DNA from: Bradyrhizobium stylosanthis | GTDB lineage: Bacteria > Pseudomonadota > Alphaproteobacteria > Rhizobiales > Xanthobacteraceae | DNA: 64,000 nucleotides | Direction of reading: 5' to 3' | Assembly: GCF_001641335.1 (NCBI RefSeq) | Contig: NZ_LVEM01000007.1 | Location: 124,001 to 188,000, forward strand | In this document: one piece after another, positions 8,017-17,044 of the stretch | How the letters are laid out: every line of letters starts with the position of its first letter | Position numbering within the stretch: position 1 is the first letter of the stretch | The notes under the pieces: generated by a model | Told to the model about the DNA's origin: nothing | Databases searched by the model: none | What the model saw: the letters and a program-made list of their open reading frames with translations, nothing else | Program-made: the position numbers and the translations under genes

Positions 8017-9294
8017 ATGACCAAAGCGCTCGAGGGCGTTCGCATTCTCGACTTCACCCACGTCCAGTCCGGACCGACCTGCACGCAGCTGCTGGCCTGG
8101 TTCGGCGCCGACGTGATCAAGGTGGAACGCCCGGGCGTGGGTGACATCACCCGCGGCCAGCTGCAGGACATCCCGAACGTGGACAGCCTGTATTTCACCA
8201 TGCTCAACCACAACAAGCGCTCGATCACGCTCGACACCAAGAACCCCAAGGGCAAGGAAGTCCTCACCGAGCTGATCAAGAAGTGCGACGTGCTGGTGGA
8301 AAACTTCGGCCCCGGCGTGCTCGACCGCATGGGCTTCCCCTGGGAGAAGATCCAGGCGATCAACCCGAAGATGATCGTCGCCTCGATCAAGGGTTTTGGC
8401 CCCGGCCCCTACGAAGACTGCAAGGTCTATGAGAACGTCGCGCAGTGCACCGGCGGCGCCGCCTCCACCACCGGCTTCCGCGACGGCCTGCCGCTCGTCA
8501 CCGGCGCGCAGATCGGCGATTCCGGCACCGGCCTGCACCTGGCACTCGGCATCGTCACCGCACTCTACCAGCGCACGCATTCGGGCAAGGGCCAGCGCGT
8601 CACCGCTGCGATGCAGGACGGCGTGCTCAACCTCGCCCGCGTCAAGCTGCGCGACCAGCAGCGCCTCGCCCACGGCCCGCTCAAGGAATACAGCCAGTTC
8701 GGCGAAGGCATTCCGTTCGGCGATGCCGTGCCGCGCGCCGGCAACGACTCGGGCGGCGGCCAGCCCGGCCGCATCCTGAAGTGCAAGGGCTGGGAGACCG
8801 ATCCCAACGCCTACATCTACTTCATCACCCAGGCCCCGGTCTGGGAGAAGATCTGCGACGTGATCGGCGAGCCCACCTGGAAGACCGATCCGAACTATTC
8901 CAAGCCGGCCGTCCGCCTGCCGCGCCTCAACGAGATCTTCGCCCGCATCGAGCAGTGGACGATGACCAAGACCAAGTTCGAGGCGATGGAGATCCTCAAC
9001 AAGGACGACATCCCCTGCGGTCCGATCCTGTCCATGAAGGAGATCGCCGAGGACCAGTCGCTGCGCGCGACCGGCACCGTCGTCGAGGTCGATCACCCCA
9101 CCCGCGGCAAGTACATCTCGGTCGGCAACCCGATCAAGCTGTCGGACAGCGCGAGCGAGGTCACCCGCTCCCCGCTGCTCGGCGAGCACACCGACGAGAT
9201 CCTGCGCGCGGTGCTCGGCTTCTCGGACCATCAGGTCGCCGAGATCCACAAGTCCGGCGCGCTCGACCCGCCGCAGAAGCAGGCCGCCGAGTAA
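8017..9294 (+). CDS. frc: Formyl-CoA:oxalate CoA-transferase
   Basis: Frc is a class III CoA-transferase that moves CoA from formyl-CoA to oxalate, regenerating oxalyl-CoA for Oxc and releasing formate. The 425-residue length matches the family. The catalytic aspartate sits at D168 in the TGAQIGDSGTG motif (Asp169 in the Oxalobacter enzyme). Gln17 in HVQSGP is conserved, and the flexible glycine loop appears as NDSGGGQPG near residue 248. It follows oxc by 63 bp and is followed by a strong terminator, so it closes the oxalate operon here. Confidence 0.96.
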   Translation: MTKALEGVRILDFTHVQSGPTCTQLLAWFGADVIKVERPGVGDITRGQLQDIPNVDSLYFTMLNHNKRSITLDTKNPKGKEVLTELIKKCDVLVENFGPGVLDRMGFPWEKIQAINPKMIVASIKGFGPGPYEDCKVYENVAQCTGGAASTTGFRDGLPLVTGAQIGDSGTGLHLALGIVTALYQRTHSGKGQRVTAAMQDGVLNLARVKLRDQQRLAHGPLKEYSQFGEGIPFGDAVPRAGNDSGGGQPGRILKCKGWETDPNAYIYFITQAPVWEKICDVIGEPTWKTDPNYSKPAVRLPRLNEIFARIEQWTMTKTKFEAMEILNKDDIPCGPILSMKEIAEDQSLRATGTVVEVDHPTRGKYISVGNPIKLSDSASEVTRSPLLGEHTDEILRAVLGFSDHQVAEIHKSGALDPPQKQAAE

Positions 9295-9316
9295 GCGAGC
9301 CGCATCGAACGACACC

Positions 9317-9345
9317 AAGGGCCGCCCGAAGGGGCGGCCCTTTTT
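9317..9345 (+). terminator. Rho-independent terminator after frc
   Basis: GGGCCGCCC-GAAG-GGGCGGCCC, a perfect 9-bp stem with a tetraloop, is followed by TTTTT. It lies about 22 bp past the frc stop. Confidence 0.92.
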
Positions 9346-9673
9346 GCTTGTGACGACGTGCAGTCAGGGGCTCAAACCAAAAGTTCGAAAACAACCCCAT
9401 GCACAGTAGCCGTCTCCTTGAAATCAAAGGACATTTCTGATTTAGCGAAAACCGCTTTGACCCGTCGGGCAAAACAGGGGTAATGTGCCAGCATCCGGAC
9501 GAACGAATGTCCGGCCCGGCGACGCCATTCGAACCATCGCCGGCGTCAGCGACCTTTTTGACTTCGGGGCAATGCCCCCTGCAGTGCATAAAATTCGCAT
9601 TGAGCGGAAGGCGGCGGCTCCGGCCCGGCCTCTGGCATTTTCAGAGAATTCATTTTCAAAAGGGAATTTGGCC
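9346..9673. other. Intergenic stretch without a convincing gene
   Basis: I see no coding region with a ribosome site here. Open frames run through it into the MFS gene, but they start without Shine-Dalgarno sequences and show no family features. The first 150 bp (including CGAAAACAACCCCATGCAC and a GTCGGGCAAAACAGG segment) resemble, from memory, sequence that recurs between genes in Bradyrhizobium. It must also hold the MFS promoter. Confidence 0.45.
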
Positions 9674-10951
9674 ATGCTTGCTGAATTCGTCGCACGACAT
9701 GCCGCAGCTCGAAACATCCACTACGGCTGGATCATGGCTGCACTGGGATTTCTCTACTCGCTGTTTGCGAGCTCGTCCCTCGGCGTGCCCAGTGTCCTGA
9801 TGCGGGAGATCGCGGCGGACGCCCATGTCAGCATGGCAGAATTGTCTGCCTCGCAAGGATTGCGCTTCGCGCTGTTCGGACTGGTGGCGCCGTTCGCCGG
9901 CGGCTTGATGCTTCGCTACGGTCCGCGAATGATGCTGGCGATCGCCGGGACGATGGCGCTGACGGGACTGCTGCTGACGGTCGGCATGACGAACCGGTAC
10001 GAGATGTGGCTCGGCCTCGGTTTCATTCTCGGCATCGCGCCGGGGCTCACCGCGCTGCAGCTCGCCGCGGTGATCTCGGTGCGCTGGTTCACCACCCACC
10101 GGGGACTGGTGGTCGGCCTCCTGAACGGATCGATTGCCACGGGCACCCTGATCTTCATGCCGCTGGGCGCCTGGATCGCCGAACATTGGGGCTGGCGCGT
10201 CGCGCTGCTTCCGTCCGGGCTCGGTCTTCTGCTGTCGCTCGTCCTCTTCCTGTTGCTCGGGAAGAACCGCCCGCAGGAATTGGGCCTGGCGCCGCTGGGA
10301 GAGACGACGATGCCGCCGATCCCTGCCGTGCCAAAGCAGAACTTTGCCGAGATCAGCTTCCGGGGCCCGCGCCTGGCCTCCACCCGCCTCGTGTTCTGGG
10401 TGCTGGCGCTGACGTTCCTGATCTGCGGCGTCTCCAGCTACGGACTGACATCGACCCACTTCGTGCCGTTCTGCGGCGATCTCGGCTTGCCCGCCGTGAC
10501 ATCGGCAGGCCTGCTCGCCATGATCGGGGTGTTCGATCTGATCGGAACGATCGGATCCGGATGGCTCTCCGACCGCTACGACAACCGATGGCTGCTGGCG
10601 ATCTATTACGGCTTTCGCGGTCTGGCTCTCATCTGGCTCGTGGAGTCCAACGCGACGCTGGGCGCGATGAGCGCATTTGCAATGCTCTACGGTCTCGATT
10701 TCATCGCAACGGTTCCGCCCACCGTGAAGCTGACGGTGGGCACGTTCGGGCCGGAGATGGGACCGGTGGTGTTCGGCTGGATCTTTGCCGCCCATCAGCT
10801 CGGCGTCGGCCTGATGGCCTTTGCCGCGGGCGTCAGCAGGGATGCGCTGGGGACTTACGTCCCGGCGTTCCTGCTCGCCGGGATCCTCTGCCTGGTCGCC
10901 GCAGCAGCCTTCGGGCTGGTGAAACGTCCGGCGGTTCCGGCTCCTGCATAA
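9674..10951 (+). CDS. MFS transporter, monocarboxylate/OxlT-like subgroup
   Basis: From the ATG at 9674 (AAGGGA upstream) the protein has 425 residues and about 12 hydrophobic segments in two groups of six. A charged central loop (about residues 190-235) separates them. The opening HYGWIMAALGFLYSL and the RGLVVGLLNGSIATG segment of the first half resemble MFS members that move small organic acids. The substrate is not determinable. It follows the frc terminator and converges with the cytochrome gene. The last 50 bp recur in degraded form at 18302-18344, marking an old duplication. Confidence 0.82.
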   Translation: MLAEFVARHAAARNIHYGWIMAALGFLYSLFASSSLGVPSVLMREIAADAHVSMAELSASQGLRFALFGLVAPFAGGLMLRYGPRMMLAIAGTMALTGLLLTVGMTNRYEMWLGLGFILGIAPGLTALQLAAVISVRWFTTHRGLVVGLLNGSIATGTLIFMPLGAWIAEHWGWRVALLPSGLGLLLSLVLFLLLGKNRPQELGLAPLGETTMPPIPAVPKQNFAEISFRGPRLASTRLVFWVLALTFLICGVSSYGLTSTHFVPFCGDLGLPAVTSAGLLAMIGVFDLIGTIGSGWLSDRYDNRWLLAIYYGFRGLALIWLVESNATLGAMSAFAMLYGLDFIATVPPTVKLTVGTFGPEMGPVVFGWIFAAHQLGVGLMAFAAGVSRDALGTYVPAFLLAGILCLVAAAAFGLVKRPAVPAPA

Positions 10952-10991
10952 CGCGTCTTTTCTAGCCGGGCTGGAGATCGTCGCCGCAGTT

Positions 10992-13403
10992 CTACTGCTT
11001 GAGCTGTTTGATCAAGTCTTCGATCTGGCGGTTACCGGGCGTCAGGCGCGAAAGCCGCTCGGCATAGACCAGCGCAGAGGCGGTATCGCCTGTCTCGCGG
11101 CTCAGTGCAAACGCCTCGGACAACACATCGCGGTCATTGGGGTGCAGTTGCAGGCTGTTTCTCAGGACGGCAAGAGCATCATCGCGGCGGCCCGCGGAAT
11201 GCAGCCCCACGGCATAGACGTAAGCGTAGCGCGCCTGGCTGGGGTCCAGCGACGCAGCCTGCCTCAGCTCATCAAGTGCCGGCGCGTTGCGCTTCAGGCG
11301 AACAAGCGCCAAACCAAGTGCGTGGTGCAAGGATGCATCTCGTGGCGATGTCGCAAGAGCCGCGCGCAAGACCCGCTCGCCGTCACTGTCGCGTCCGAGT
11401 TGCCGGTACAGGTCAGACAGGTTGATGGAAGCCACTGAAAACGACGCATCCAGCCGCAGGGCCGCCTGGTATTCGGCTTCGGCCTCGCCAATCCTCCCCT
11501 GCCGTGCCAGGAAGTTGGCGAGCGCCGTTCGCGCACCCGGACGATCCGCGTTCAATGTCTGCGCCGCCACGAACTCAGCCGAGGCGTGCGCGAACTTGTC
11601 GCGGTCGGCTGCGGGCTGGCCTGGGACTGGAACGAATGCAAGAAGCTCGGCGGCGCGGATGCGTACGCCACGCACCTGATCGGTCAGTTGCGCCGATGCG
11701 AGCGCCCAGAGCTGGTCGGTCGGCAGGCCTTCCAGCGCATCGAGCGCGCCCAGCCTGACGAGCGGATCGGAGTCCGACAGGCCGCGGCGGATCAGATTGA
11801 GATCGGGTGCGGGAAGCGTGGCCAGCGCGCTGGCCCGCACGATACCGGGAGCATCACCGGAGCCGGCGACGGCCGCAAGCAGAGTCTGCGCATCGACGGC
11901 TTCGCTCCATGCGGTATGGAACGCAGGCGCATAGGCTTGATAGCCGTGCCGCACGGGGCCGAACCATGCTTCGATCTGCTGGGCCGCCCAGGCGGCGGTC
12001 TTGTCGCGATGACAGTCGTTGCATGCATTCGGCGTGCCCGTGCTCTCGGAGAGATCGGGCCGGGGGATCCGAAAGCCGTGGTCATGGCGGCGGTCGACGA
12101 CCATGTATCGGCGCTCCGGCATGTGGCAGGACGGGCAGCCTGGCGGCGACGTCACATCGGCATGGTGCCGGTGCGCGGCCGATTCATACTTCGCAGGCGC
12201 ATGGCACTGCGCGCAGACGCCATCCCCGGGCGCCTTCAGGGCCGCACTGTGCGGCTCGTGGCAGTCGCTGCAGGTCACGCCCCTGGCAAACATCTTGCTC
12301 TGCTTGAATGGGGCGTAGTTATAGGTCTCCTCGTCGTCCCGCATCTGACCGTCGGCGTAGAAGCGCTGTTGATCGAGCAGCGAGACACGATGGGTGTCCG
12401 AGAGCGGTCGTCCGGGCGTCCAGTCTTCCGAAAGCTGGCCACGCCGCGCGTGGCAGCGGCCGCAGGTCTCGACTTCCTTGCGCAGAACCGGCGGCTCCGC
12501 ACTACGCTTCGGCGTCAACGTCCCGGTCCCGGTCAACCAGGTGATGCCTGTGCGCTCGTCGAACCTCACGAGCAAGCCACGGTCCGGGCCGCGCGATGCG
12601 GCCTTCTGGCGGGCCCATCCGACATGGCGCGCCCCTGCGCCGTGACAGCCCTCGCAACCGACGCTGATCTCGGTAAAGGTCGTGGCGAACCGGTCCTTGC
12701 CCGCATCATAGTTCTTGTGCACGCCGGTGGAGTGGCACTCGGCGCACATGAAATTCCAGTTCTGGCTCAGTTTCGTCCAGTGCAGGGGATCTTTGCTGGT
12801 GACGGCTTCGTTCGCATAGAGGTGAAACCAGCGTTGACCGCCCTGGTCCTTCGGGCGCGTATCCCAGGCGATGGACAGGGCCTGAACGCGGCCATCGGGG
12901 AATTCGATCAGATATTGCTGCAGCGGATCGATACCGAAAGTGTACTTGACCTCGAACGTCGCAAGCTTGCCGTCCGGACCGTCGGTCTCGACCAGGAATT
13001 TCTTTCCCTCTCGGAAGAGCCGCGAGCGCGTGCCGGCATGCTCAAATGTCGCATCGTTGAAATCGCCCCGCACGGACTGGTCCGTCGCGTGGTCCATGGC
13101 GCGCCGGTGCTGCGAGCTCCGCCAGAGCTTCGCCTCCGCCTGATGGCATCCGCTGCAAGTCTCGCTACCGACGTAACCCGACTCAGCGGTCCGATGCGGC
13201 TCGACCGCGATCCCAGACCGCGCAAACCAGTAGAGCCCGCCCCCCATCATGAGAAGCAGCAGCAGGCCGGCGCCGATCGCCAGTCGAGAGACGCTCTTGC
13301 GGGGGACGAGGTGGGGCTGTTGCGGCGCGTCAAGGGGCGGCTCCGGCCGCACATTGGCGCGTGTCTTCTGGCGCTTGCGGTTCTTTCCGGAGCCCTTTGC
13401 CAC
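10992..13403 (-). CDS. Membrane-anchored eight-haem c-type cytochrome with HEAT-like and TPR region
   Basis: This 803-residue protein has a basic cytoplasmic N-terminus and one membrane segment (about 41-60). The exported region carries eight CXXCH haem motifs: CSGCH, CAECH, CEGCH, CGRCH, CSDCH, CAQCH, CPSCH and CNDCH. After these comes a helical HEAT-like stretch (about 510-610; PLVRLGALDALEG) and then four or five tetratricopeptide repeats to the C-terminus (AEAEYQAALRLDASF and similar). The haem half resembles cytochrome c554/NrfA-like multihaem proteins; the TPR half suggests a protein partner. No catalytic role can be assigned. It needs the Ccm system, which is encoded at 56.6-60.8 kb. 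The neighbour downstream on the same chromosome, the MFS gene, is convergent. Confidence 0.88.
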   Translation of the reverse strand: MAKGSGKNRKRQKTRANVRPEPPLDAPQQPHLVPRKSVSRLAIGAGLLLLLMMGGGLYWFARSGIAVEPHRTAESGYVGSETCSGCHQAEAKLWRSSQHRRAMDHATDQSVRGDFNDATFEHAGTRSRLFREGKKFLVETDGPDGKLATFEVKYTFGIDPLQQYLIEFPDGRVQALSIAWDTRPKDQGGQRWFHLYANEAVTSKDPLHWTKLSQNWNFMCAECHSTGVHKNYDAGKDRFATTFTEISVGCEGCHGAGARHVGWARQKAASRGPDRGLLVRFDERTGITWLTGTGTLTPKRSAEPPVLRKEVETCGRCHARRGQLSEDWTPGRPLSDTHRVSLLDQQRFYADGQMRDDEETYNYAPFKQSKMFARGVTCSDCHEPHSAALKAPGDGVCAQCHAPAKYESAAHRHHADVTSPPGCPSCHMPERRYMVVDRRHDHGFRIPRPDLSESTGTPNACNDCHRDKTAAWAAQQIEAWFGPVRHGYQAYAPAFHTAWSEAVDAQTLLAAVAGSGDAPGIVRASALATLPAPDLNLIRRGLSDSDPLVRLGALDALEGLPTDQLWALASAQLTDQVRGVRIRAAELLAFVPVPGQPAADRDKFAHASAEFVAAQTLNADRPGARTALANFLARQGRIGEAEAEYQAALRLDASFSVASINLSDLYRQLGRDSDGERVLRAALATSPRDASLHHALGLALVRLKRNAPALDELRQAASLDPSQARYAYVYAVGLHSAGRRDDALAVLRNSLQLHPNDRDVLSEAFALSRETGDTASALVYAERLSRLTPGNRQIEDLIKQLKQ

Positions 13404-13441
13404 GTCCGTCTGCCGATCCGAGCGTCTTCTATCGGTCTGGG

Positions 13442-13885
13442 TTACACGCGCAGATCGTTTTCGTGAAGCGCAATTCGCGTTTCGCGGGCCAGGTCGACGA
13501 GAGAAACGCAGAACATCAGAAGCGCTGCCATGAACCGGATCGCAACGCCATACTCATGGGCCAGATGCAGCAGCGCGCTGATGAAGGCAACGATGATGAT
13601 GAGCGCGGTCATGATCGCAGCGACGATTGCGCAGAACAGCGATCTGTTCAGAAGCGCTGCTCGCCGGCGCAGCCGGGGCAGATCGGCCTTGAGGAACGAC
13701 TTCGTGGCGTCGCTCTCCGGGATGCCGTGAATGAACAGGGATCTGTCGATCACGCGATTGATCCGGGAAATCAGCACCGAGATGAATGCGGCGACGGCGC
13801 CGAGCAGGAACGCCGGAGCCGCCACATTGGCGATGATGCGGCCGAGCTGGTCGATCGACGGCGTTACTGGCAGCAGATCAGTCAT
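13442..13885 (-). CDS. DUF2721-type small membrane protein
   Basis: The 147-residue product has three hydrophobic segments, one near the N-terminus (PAFLLGAVAAFISVLIS) and two adjacent ones near the C-terminus. Between them is a basic amphipathic region (LPRLRRRAALLNRSL). This is the pattern I associate with DUF2721 proteins, whose function is unknown. I chose the ATG at 13885, with GGAGGG 13 bases upstream; a GTG ten codons earlier is possible. It lies 38 bp upstream of the multihaem gene on the same strand, so the two may be cotranscribed. Confidence 0.72.
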   Translation of the reverse strand: MTDLLPVTPSIDQLGRIIANVAAPAFLLGAVAAFISVLISRINRVIDRSLFIHGIPESDATKSFLKADLPRLRRRAALLNRSLFCAIVAAIMTALIIIVAFISALLHLAHEYGVAIRFMAALLMFCVSLVDLARETRIALHENDLRV

Positions 13886-14004
13886 ATTGGGTATCAATCC
13901 CTCCAGTCGTGGCACGTCTGATTCCGGCCGGCGGGAAGCCGATTGCTTCCCACCGATCTCCTCCGGTCACCATTCGAACGATCGCGCCATCTTCTGCGCC
14001 GGCA

Positions 14005-16686
14005 TCACCGCTGAACGCATTGCTGGACGAACTTGATGCGGTCCACCATGCCGAGCCCCTGCGCCTCGGCCTGCTTGCGGCAGCCCTCGCGCTTGTCGAT
14101 CCGCAACTGGATCTTGTCGACGAGGCTGAGGCCGACGGTACCGACTTGCGGTTCGGCCGAAGCCGTCTTTGCATCCTCCGCCGACGGACCGTCCCCGGCC
14201 GCGCGCGCAGCGTCCTGCAGCCGCTTGACGTCCTCCGGGCTCAGCTTCGGCCGATCGATATCCAGCGTGACTCGGTTGATCGTGCCGGTGAAGGCGAACG
14301 GCGTCTGATAGTCGTTGTCGTCGACCGATGTGCCCGTGTCGGAGCCGATGTCGAACGCCTCGTCCCACTGGAGGATGAGGGGAAGCGTATGCTCCATCTT
14401 CTCCGTGGCGACCACGTTGCCGTCGACCTTCAGCGTGCCGGTGCCGCCCTGCCCGATGCCGCTATAGTTTCCGAACAGCATCGTGGCGGCGCCGAGGCCG
14501 TCATACTTGAAGTCGAACTCGATCACGTGCTTGCCTGGCGTCAGTTCCGGCCCCTCCCAGCGGACGCGCTTGAGGTCGACGAGATTCCAGGTGAAAACCG
14601 GCTTGTTCTTCAGGACATAGAGGCCATAGCCGGCGAAGCGGCCGCCCTGCGTCACCAGCACGCCCTCAGCGCCGCCTTGCGGAATGTCCACATCGGCCTT
14701 GAAGGTGTAGGACGAGTTGAGCAGGCTCGGCGCATCGCCATTGGGCGTGCCGGTCATCGGCCGCGTCCAGGAAAAGCTCGTTCGCCCGGCGCTCAGACTT
14801 GGCCGCGGCGTGATGAGCCGGGTTGCCACCGACGAGTCGAGCGGCAGCACCTGATACTTTTCCGCCTCCTTCAAGAACAGCGCCTGCAGCTCCTTCAACT
14901 TGTCCGGATACTTGGCTGCGACGTCCTCGGCCTGCGTCCAGTCATTGCGCAGGTCATAAAGCTCCCAGGAATAGTCCTGCGGGCCGGGCAGTTTCGCAAT
15001 CGTCACCCACGGTGGGCGCAGCACCTTGGTGCTTGCGATCCAGCCGTCATTGTAGATGGCCCGGTCGGCAAACATCTCGAAATACTGCGTGGTGTGCGTC
15101 GATGGAGCGTTGGCGCTCTTCTGGTCGAACGTGTACATCATGCTGACACCCTCGATCGGGCTCTGCTTGATGCCGTCGACGAAGTCCGGCTGCTTGATCC
15201 GAGCCGCCTCCAGAATGGTCGGCACGACGTCGATCACGTGGTGGAACTGGGTGCGGATGCCTCCCTTGTCCTTGATCACCTCCGGCCAGGAGATCGCCAT
15301 GCCCTGGCGCGTGCCGCCGAAATGGGAGACGATCTGCTTGGTCCAGGAGAACGGCGTGTCGAATGCCCAGGCCCAGCCGATCGACATGTGGCCATAGGTG
15401 CGATCGGTACCCCAGACGTCGTAGAAGTATTTGAGCTGATCCTCGACCGACGGGTTGATCTGGTTGAACATGGCGACTTCATTCGGGGTGCCGTTCGGCT
15501 GCCCTTCCGCGCTCGTCCCGTTGTCGCCCTCGATGTAGATGATCAACGTGTTGTCGAGCTTGCCCATGTCCTGGATGGACTGGATCACCCGGCCGATCTC
15601 GTTGTCGGCGTAGGCCGCAAATGCGGCGAAGACTTCGGCCTGGCGGATGAACAGCTTCTTCTCGTCCGCCGAGAGCTGATCCCACTCCTTGATCAGATCC
15701 TTCGGCCATGGCGTCAGTTTCGCGTTCTGCGGAATGACGCCGAGCCGCTTCTGGTTCTCGAAGATCGTGTCGCGCAGCTTGTTCCAGCCCTGGTCGAACA
15801 GATGCATGTCGCTGATCTTCTTCACCCACTCTGGCGTCGGGTGATGCGGAGCGTGGGTTGCGCCGGGAGCAAATTTCACGAAGAACGGCGTGTCCGGCGA
15901 CAGTGCGTTCATCCGGTTCACATAATCGATCGCCTCATCCGCCATGGCGGTCACCAGATTCCAGTCGGACTTTCCCTGGAACGGATAGATCGGCGTAGTG
16001 TTGCGGACGAGATTGCCGGGTTGCCACTGATTGGTGTCGCCACCCATGAAGCCGTAGAAATATTCGAAGCCCATGCCGGTCGGCCACTGGTCGAAGGGAC
16101 CTGCCTGGCTCGACTGATATTCGGGCGTATTGTGGTTCTTTCCGAACCAGGCCGTGCGGTAGCCGTTGTCGGTCAGAATGCGACCGATCGTGGCCTTGTC
16201 CTTGGGAATGATACTGTCATAGCCGGGATAGCCGGTTGCCTGCTCGGCAACCACGCCATAACCGACCGAGTGATGGTTACGTCCGGTGATCAGCGCGGCA
16301 CGGGTCGGCGAGCACAGCGCGGTCGAATGGAAATTGGTGTAGCGCAGCCCATTCTGCGCGATACGATCCAGCGCAGGGGTCGGGATCACGCCGCCGAACG
16401 TGCTCGGCACGCCATAGCCGGCATCGTCAGTGATGATCAGCAGGACATTCGGCGCGCCCTTGGGCGGCACCACGCGCGCCGGCCAGTACGGCTTTGAATC
16501 TTTGGCATCGCGCTCGATCTTCCCGCCGAACTTCTGTGGCGGCGGCGGAAGCTGGTCGCCGGGAATGGTAATCGTCGCCGCAGGCGACCCGGGTGGGGGT
16601 GTGGCCGGCTGCGCTTGCTGCGCATGCACGGGCGCTGATATCGCCGACGTCAAAACCAGTCCGGCAAAAATCGTGCGAAAATTCAT
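14005..16686 (-). CDS. Exported arylsulfatase (formylglycine-dependent)
   Basis: This is a sulfatase hydrolysing sulfate esters, exported by a Sec signal peptide (cleavage near residue 22, VHAQ). The start at 16686 has GGAGGG seven bases upstream and gives 893 residues. The formylglycine motif CSPTRAALITGR places the modified residue at Cys125. Metal-binding Asp87/Asp88 lie in the opening IITDDAGYG, and the GKNHNTPEYQ and GDNGTSAEGQ segments fit large bacterial arylsulfatases. The C-terminal 300 residues resemble a beta-sandwich carbohydrate- or lectin-like module. No sulfatase-modifying enzyme is in the window. It is transcribed divergently from a predicted outer-membrane protein, which may help the substrate enter. 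Confidence 0.93.
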   Translation of the reverse strand: MNFRTIFAGLVLTSAISAPVHAQQAQPATPPPGSPAATITIPGDQLPPPPQKFGGKIERDAKDSKPYWPARVVPPKGAPNVLLIITDDAGYGVPSTFGGVIPTPALDRIAQNGLRYTNFHSTALCSPTRAALITGRNHHSVGYGVVAEQATGYPGYDSIIPKDKATIGRILTDNGYRTAWFGKNHNTPEYQSSQAGPFDQWPTGMGFEYFYGFMGGDTNQWQPGNLVRNTTPIYPFQGKSDWNLVTAMADEAIDYVNRMNALSPDTPFFVKFAPGATHAPHHPTPEWVKKISDMHLFDQGWNKLRDTIFENQKRLGVIPQNAKLTPWPKDLIKEWDQLSADEKKLFIRQAEVFAAFAAYADNEIGRVIQSIQDMGKLDNTLIIYIEGDNGTSAEGQPNGTPNEVAMFNQINPSVEDQLKYFYDVWGTDRTYGHMSIGWAWAFDTPFSWTKQIVSHFGGTRQGMAISWPEVIKDKGGIRTQFHHVIDVVPTILEAARIKQPDFVDGIKQSPIEGVSMMYTFDQKSANAPSTHTTQYFEMFADRAIYNDGWIASTKVLRPPWVTIAKLPGPQDYSWELYDLRNDWTQAEDVAAKYPDKLKELQALFLKEAEKYQVLPLDSSVATRLITPRPSLSAGRTSFSWTRPMTGTPNGDAPSLLNSSYTFKADVDIPQGGAEGVLVTQGGRFAGYGLYVLKNKPVFTWNLVDLKRVRWEGPELTPGKHVIEFDFKYDGLGAATMLFGNYSGIGQGGTGTLKVDGNVVATEKMEHTLPLILQWDEAFDIGSDTGTSVDDNDYQTPFAFTGTINRVTLDIDRPKLSPEDVKRLQDAARAAGDGPSAEDAKTASAEPQVGTVGLSLVDKIQLRIDKREGCRKQAEAQGLGMVDRIKFVQQCVQR

Positions 16687-17044
16687 TGCGAGCCCTCCCG
16701 AAAGATGGCGCAAAACGCGCGAAGACCGCCATTAGGGAAAGCTTCGCCATGCGAAGCGTTGATGCAGATCAACCCATGCCAGGCGCCATTCGTCCCAAGC
16801 ACCGATCGCGGGCAACGCGCGAAGGTATTCAGTTCTAGCGCGGAAGCACTACTCCACGTTATCCCGAATATGATGAATACCGGAAAGGTGGTACGATACT
16901 GCTATTGTCGCCATTTTATTACACACGTATGCCAATTTTTCCCGCATATAACAACGACTATGGTCCGGGGCAGCATGCCGGTTGTATCGTCCGCATCATA
17001 ATCCAGCTCAATGTGAGCAAGGCTCGTGGTCCGGGAGGATTGCC
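16687..17044. other. Divergent control region between arylsulfatase and outer-membrane protein
   Basis: No gene seen. This 358-bp stretch is clearly more AT-rich than its surroundings, especially 16860-16970, and must hold both divergent promoters. I see no clear operator palindrome. GGGAGG before 17045 and GGAGGG before 16686 set the starts. Confidence 0.5.

Noticed and set aside
9485..9673. N-terminal extension of the MFS transporter
   Set aside because: The extra 63 codons have no membrane or signal features. The ATG at 9674 begins the usual opening of this transporter type.
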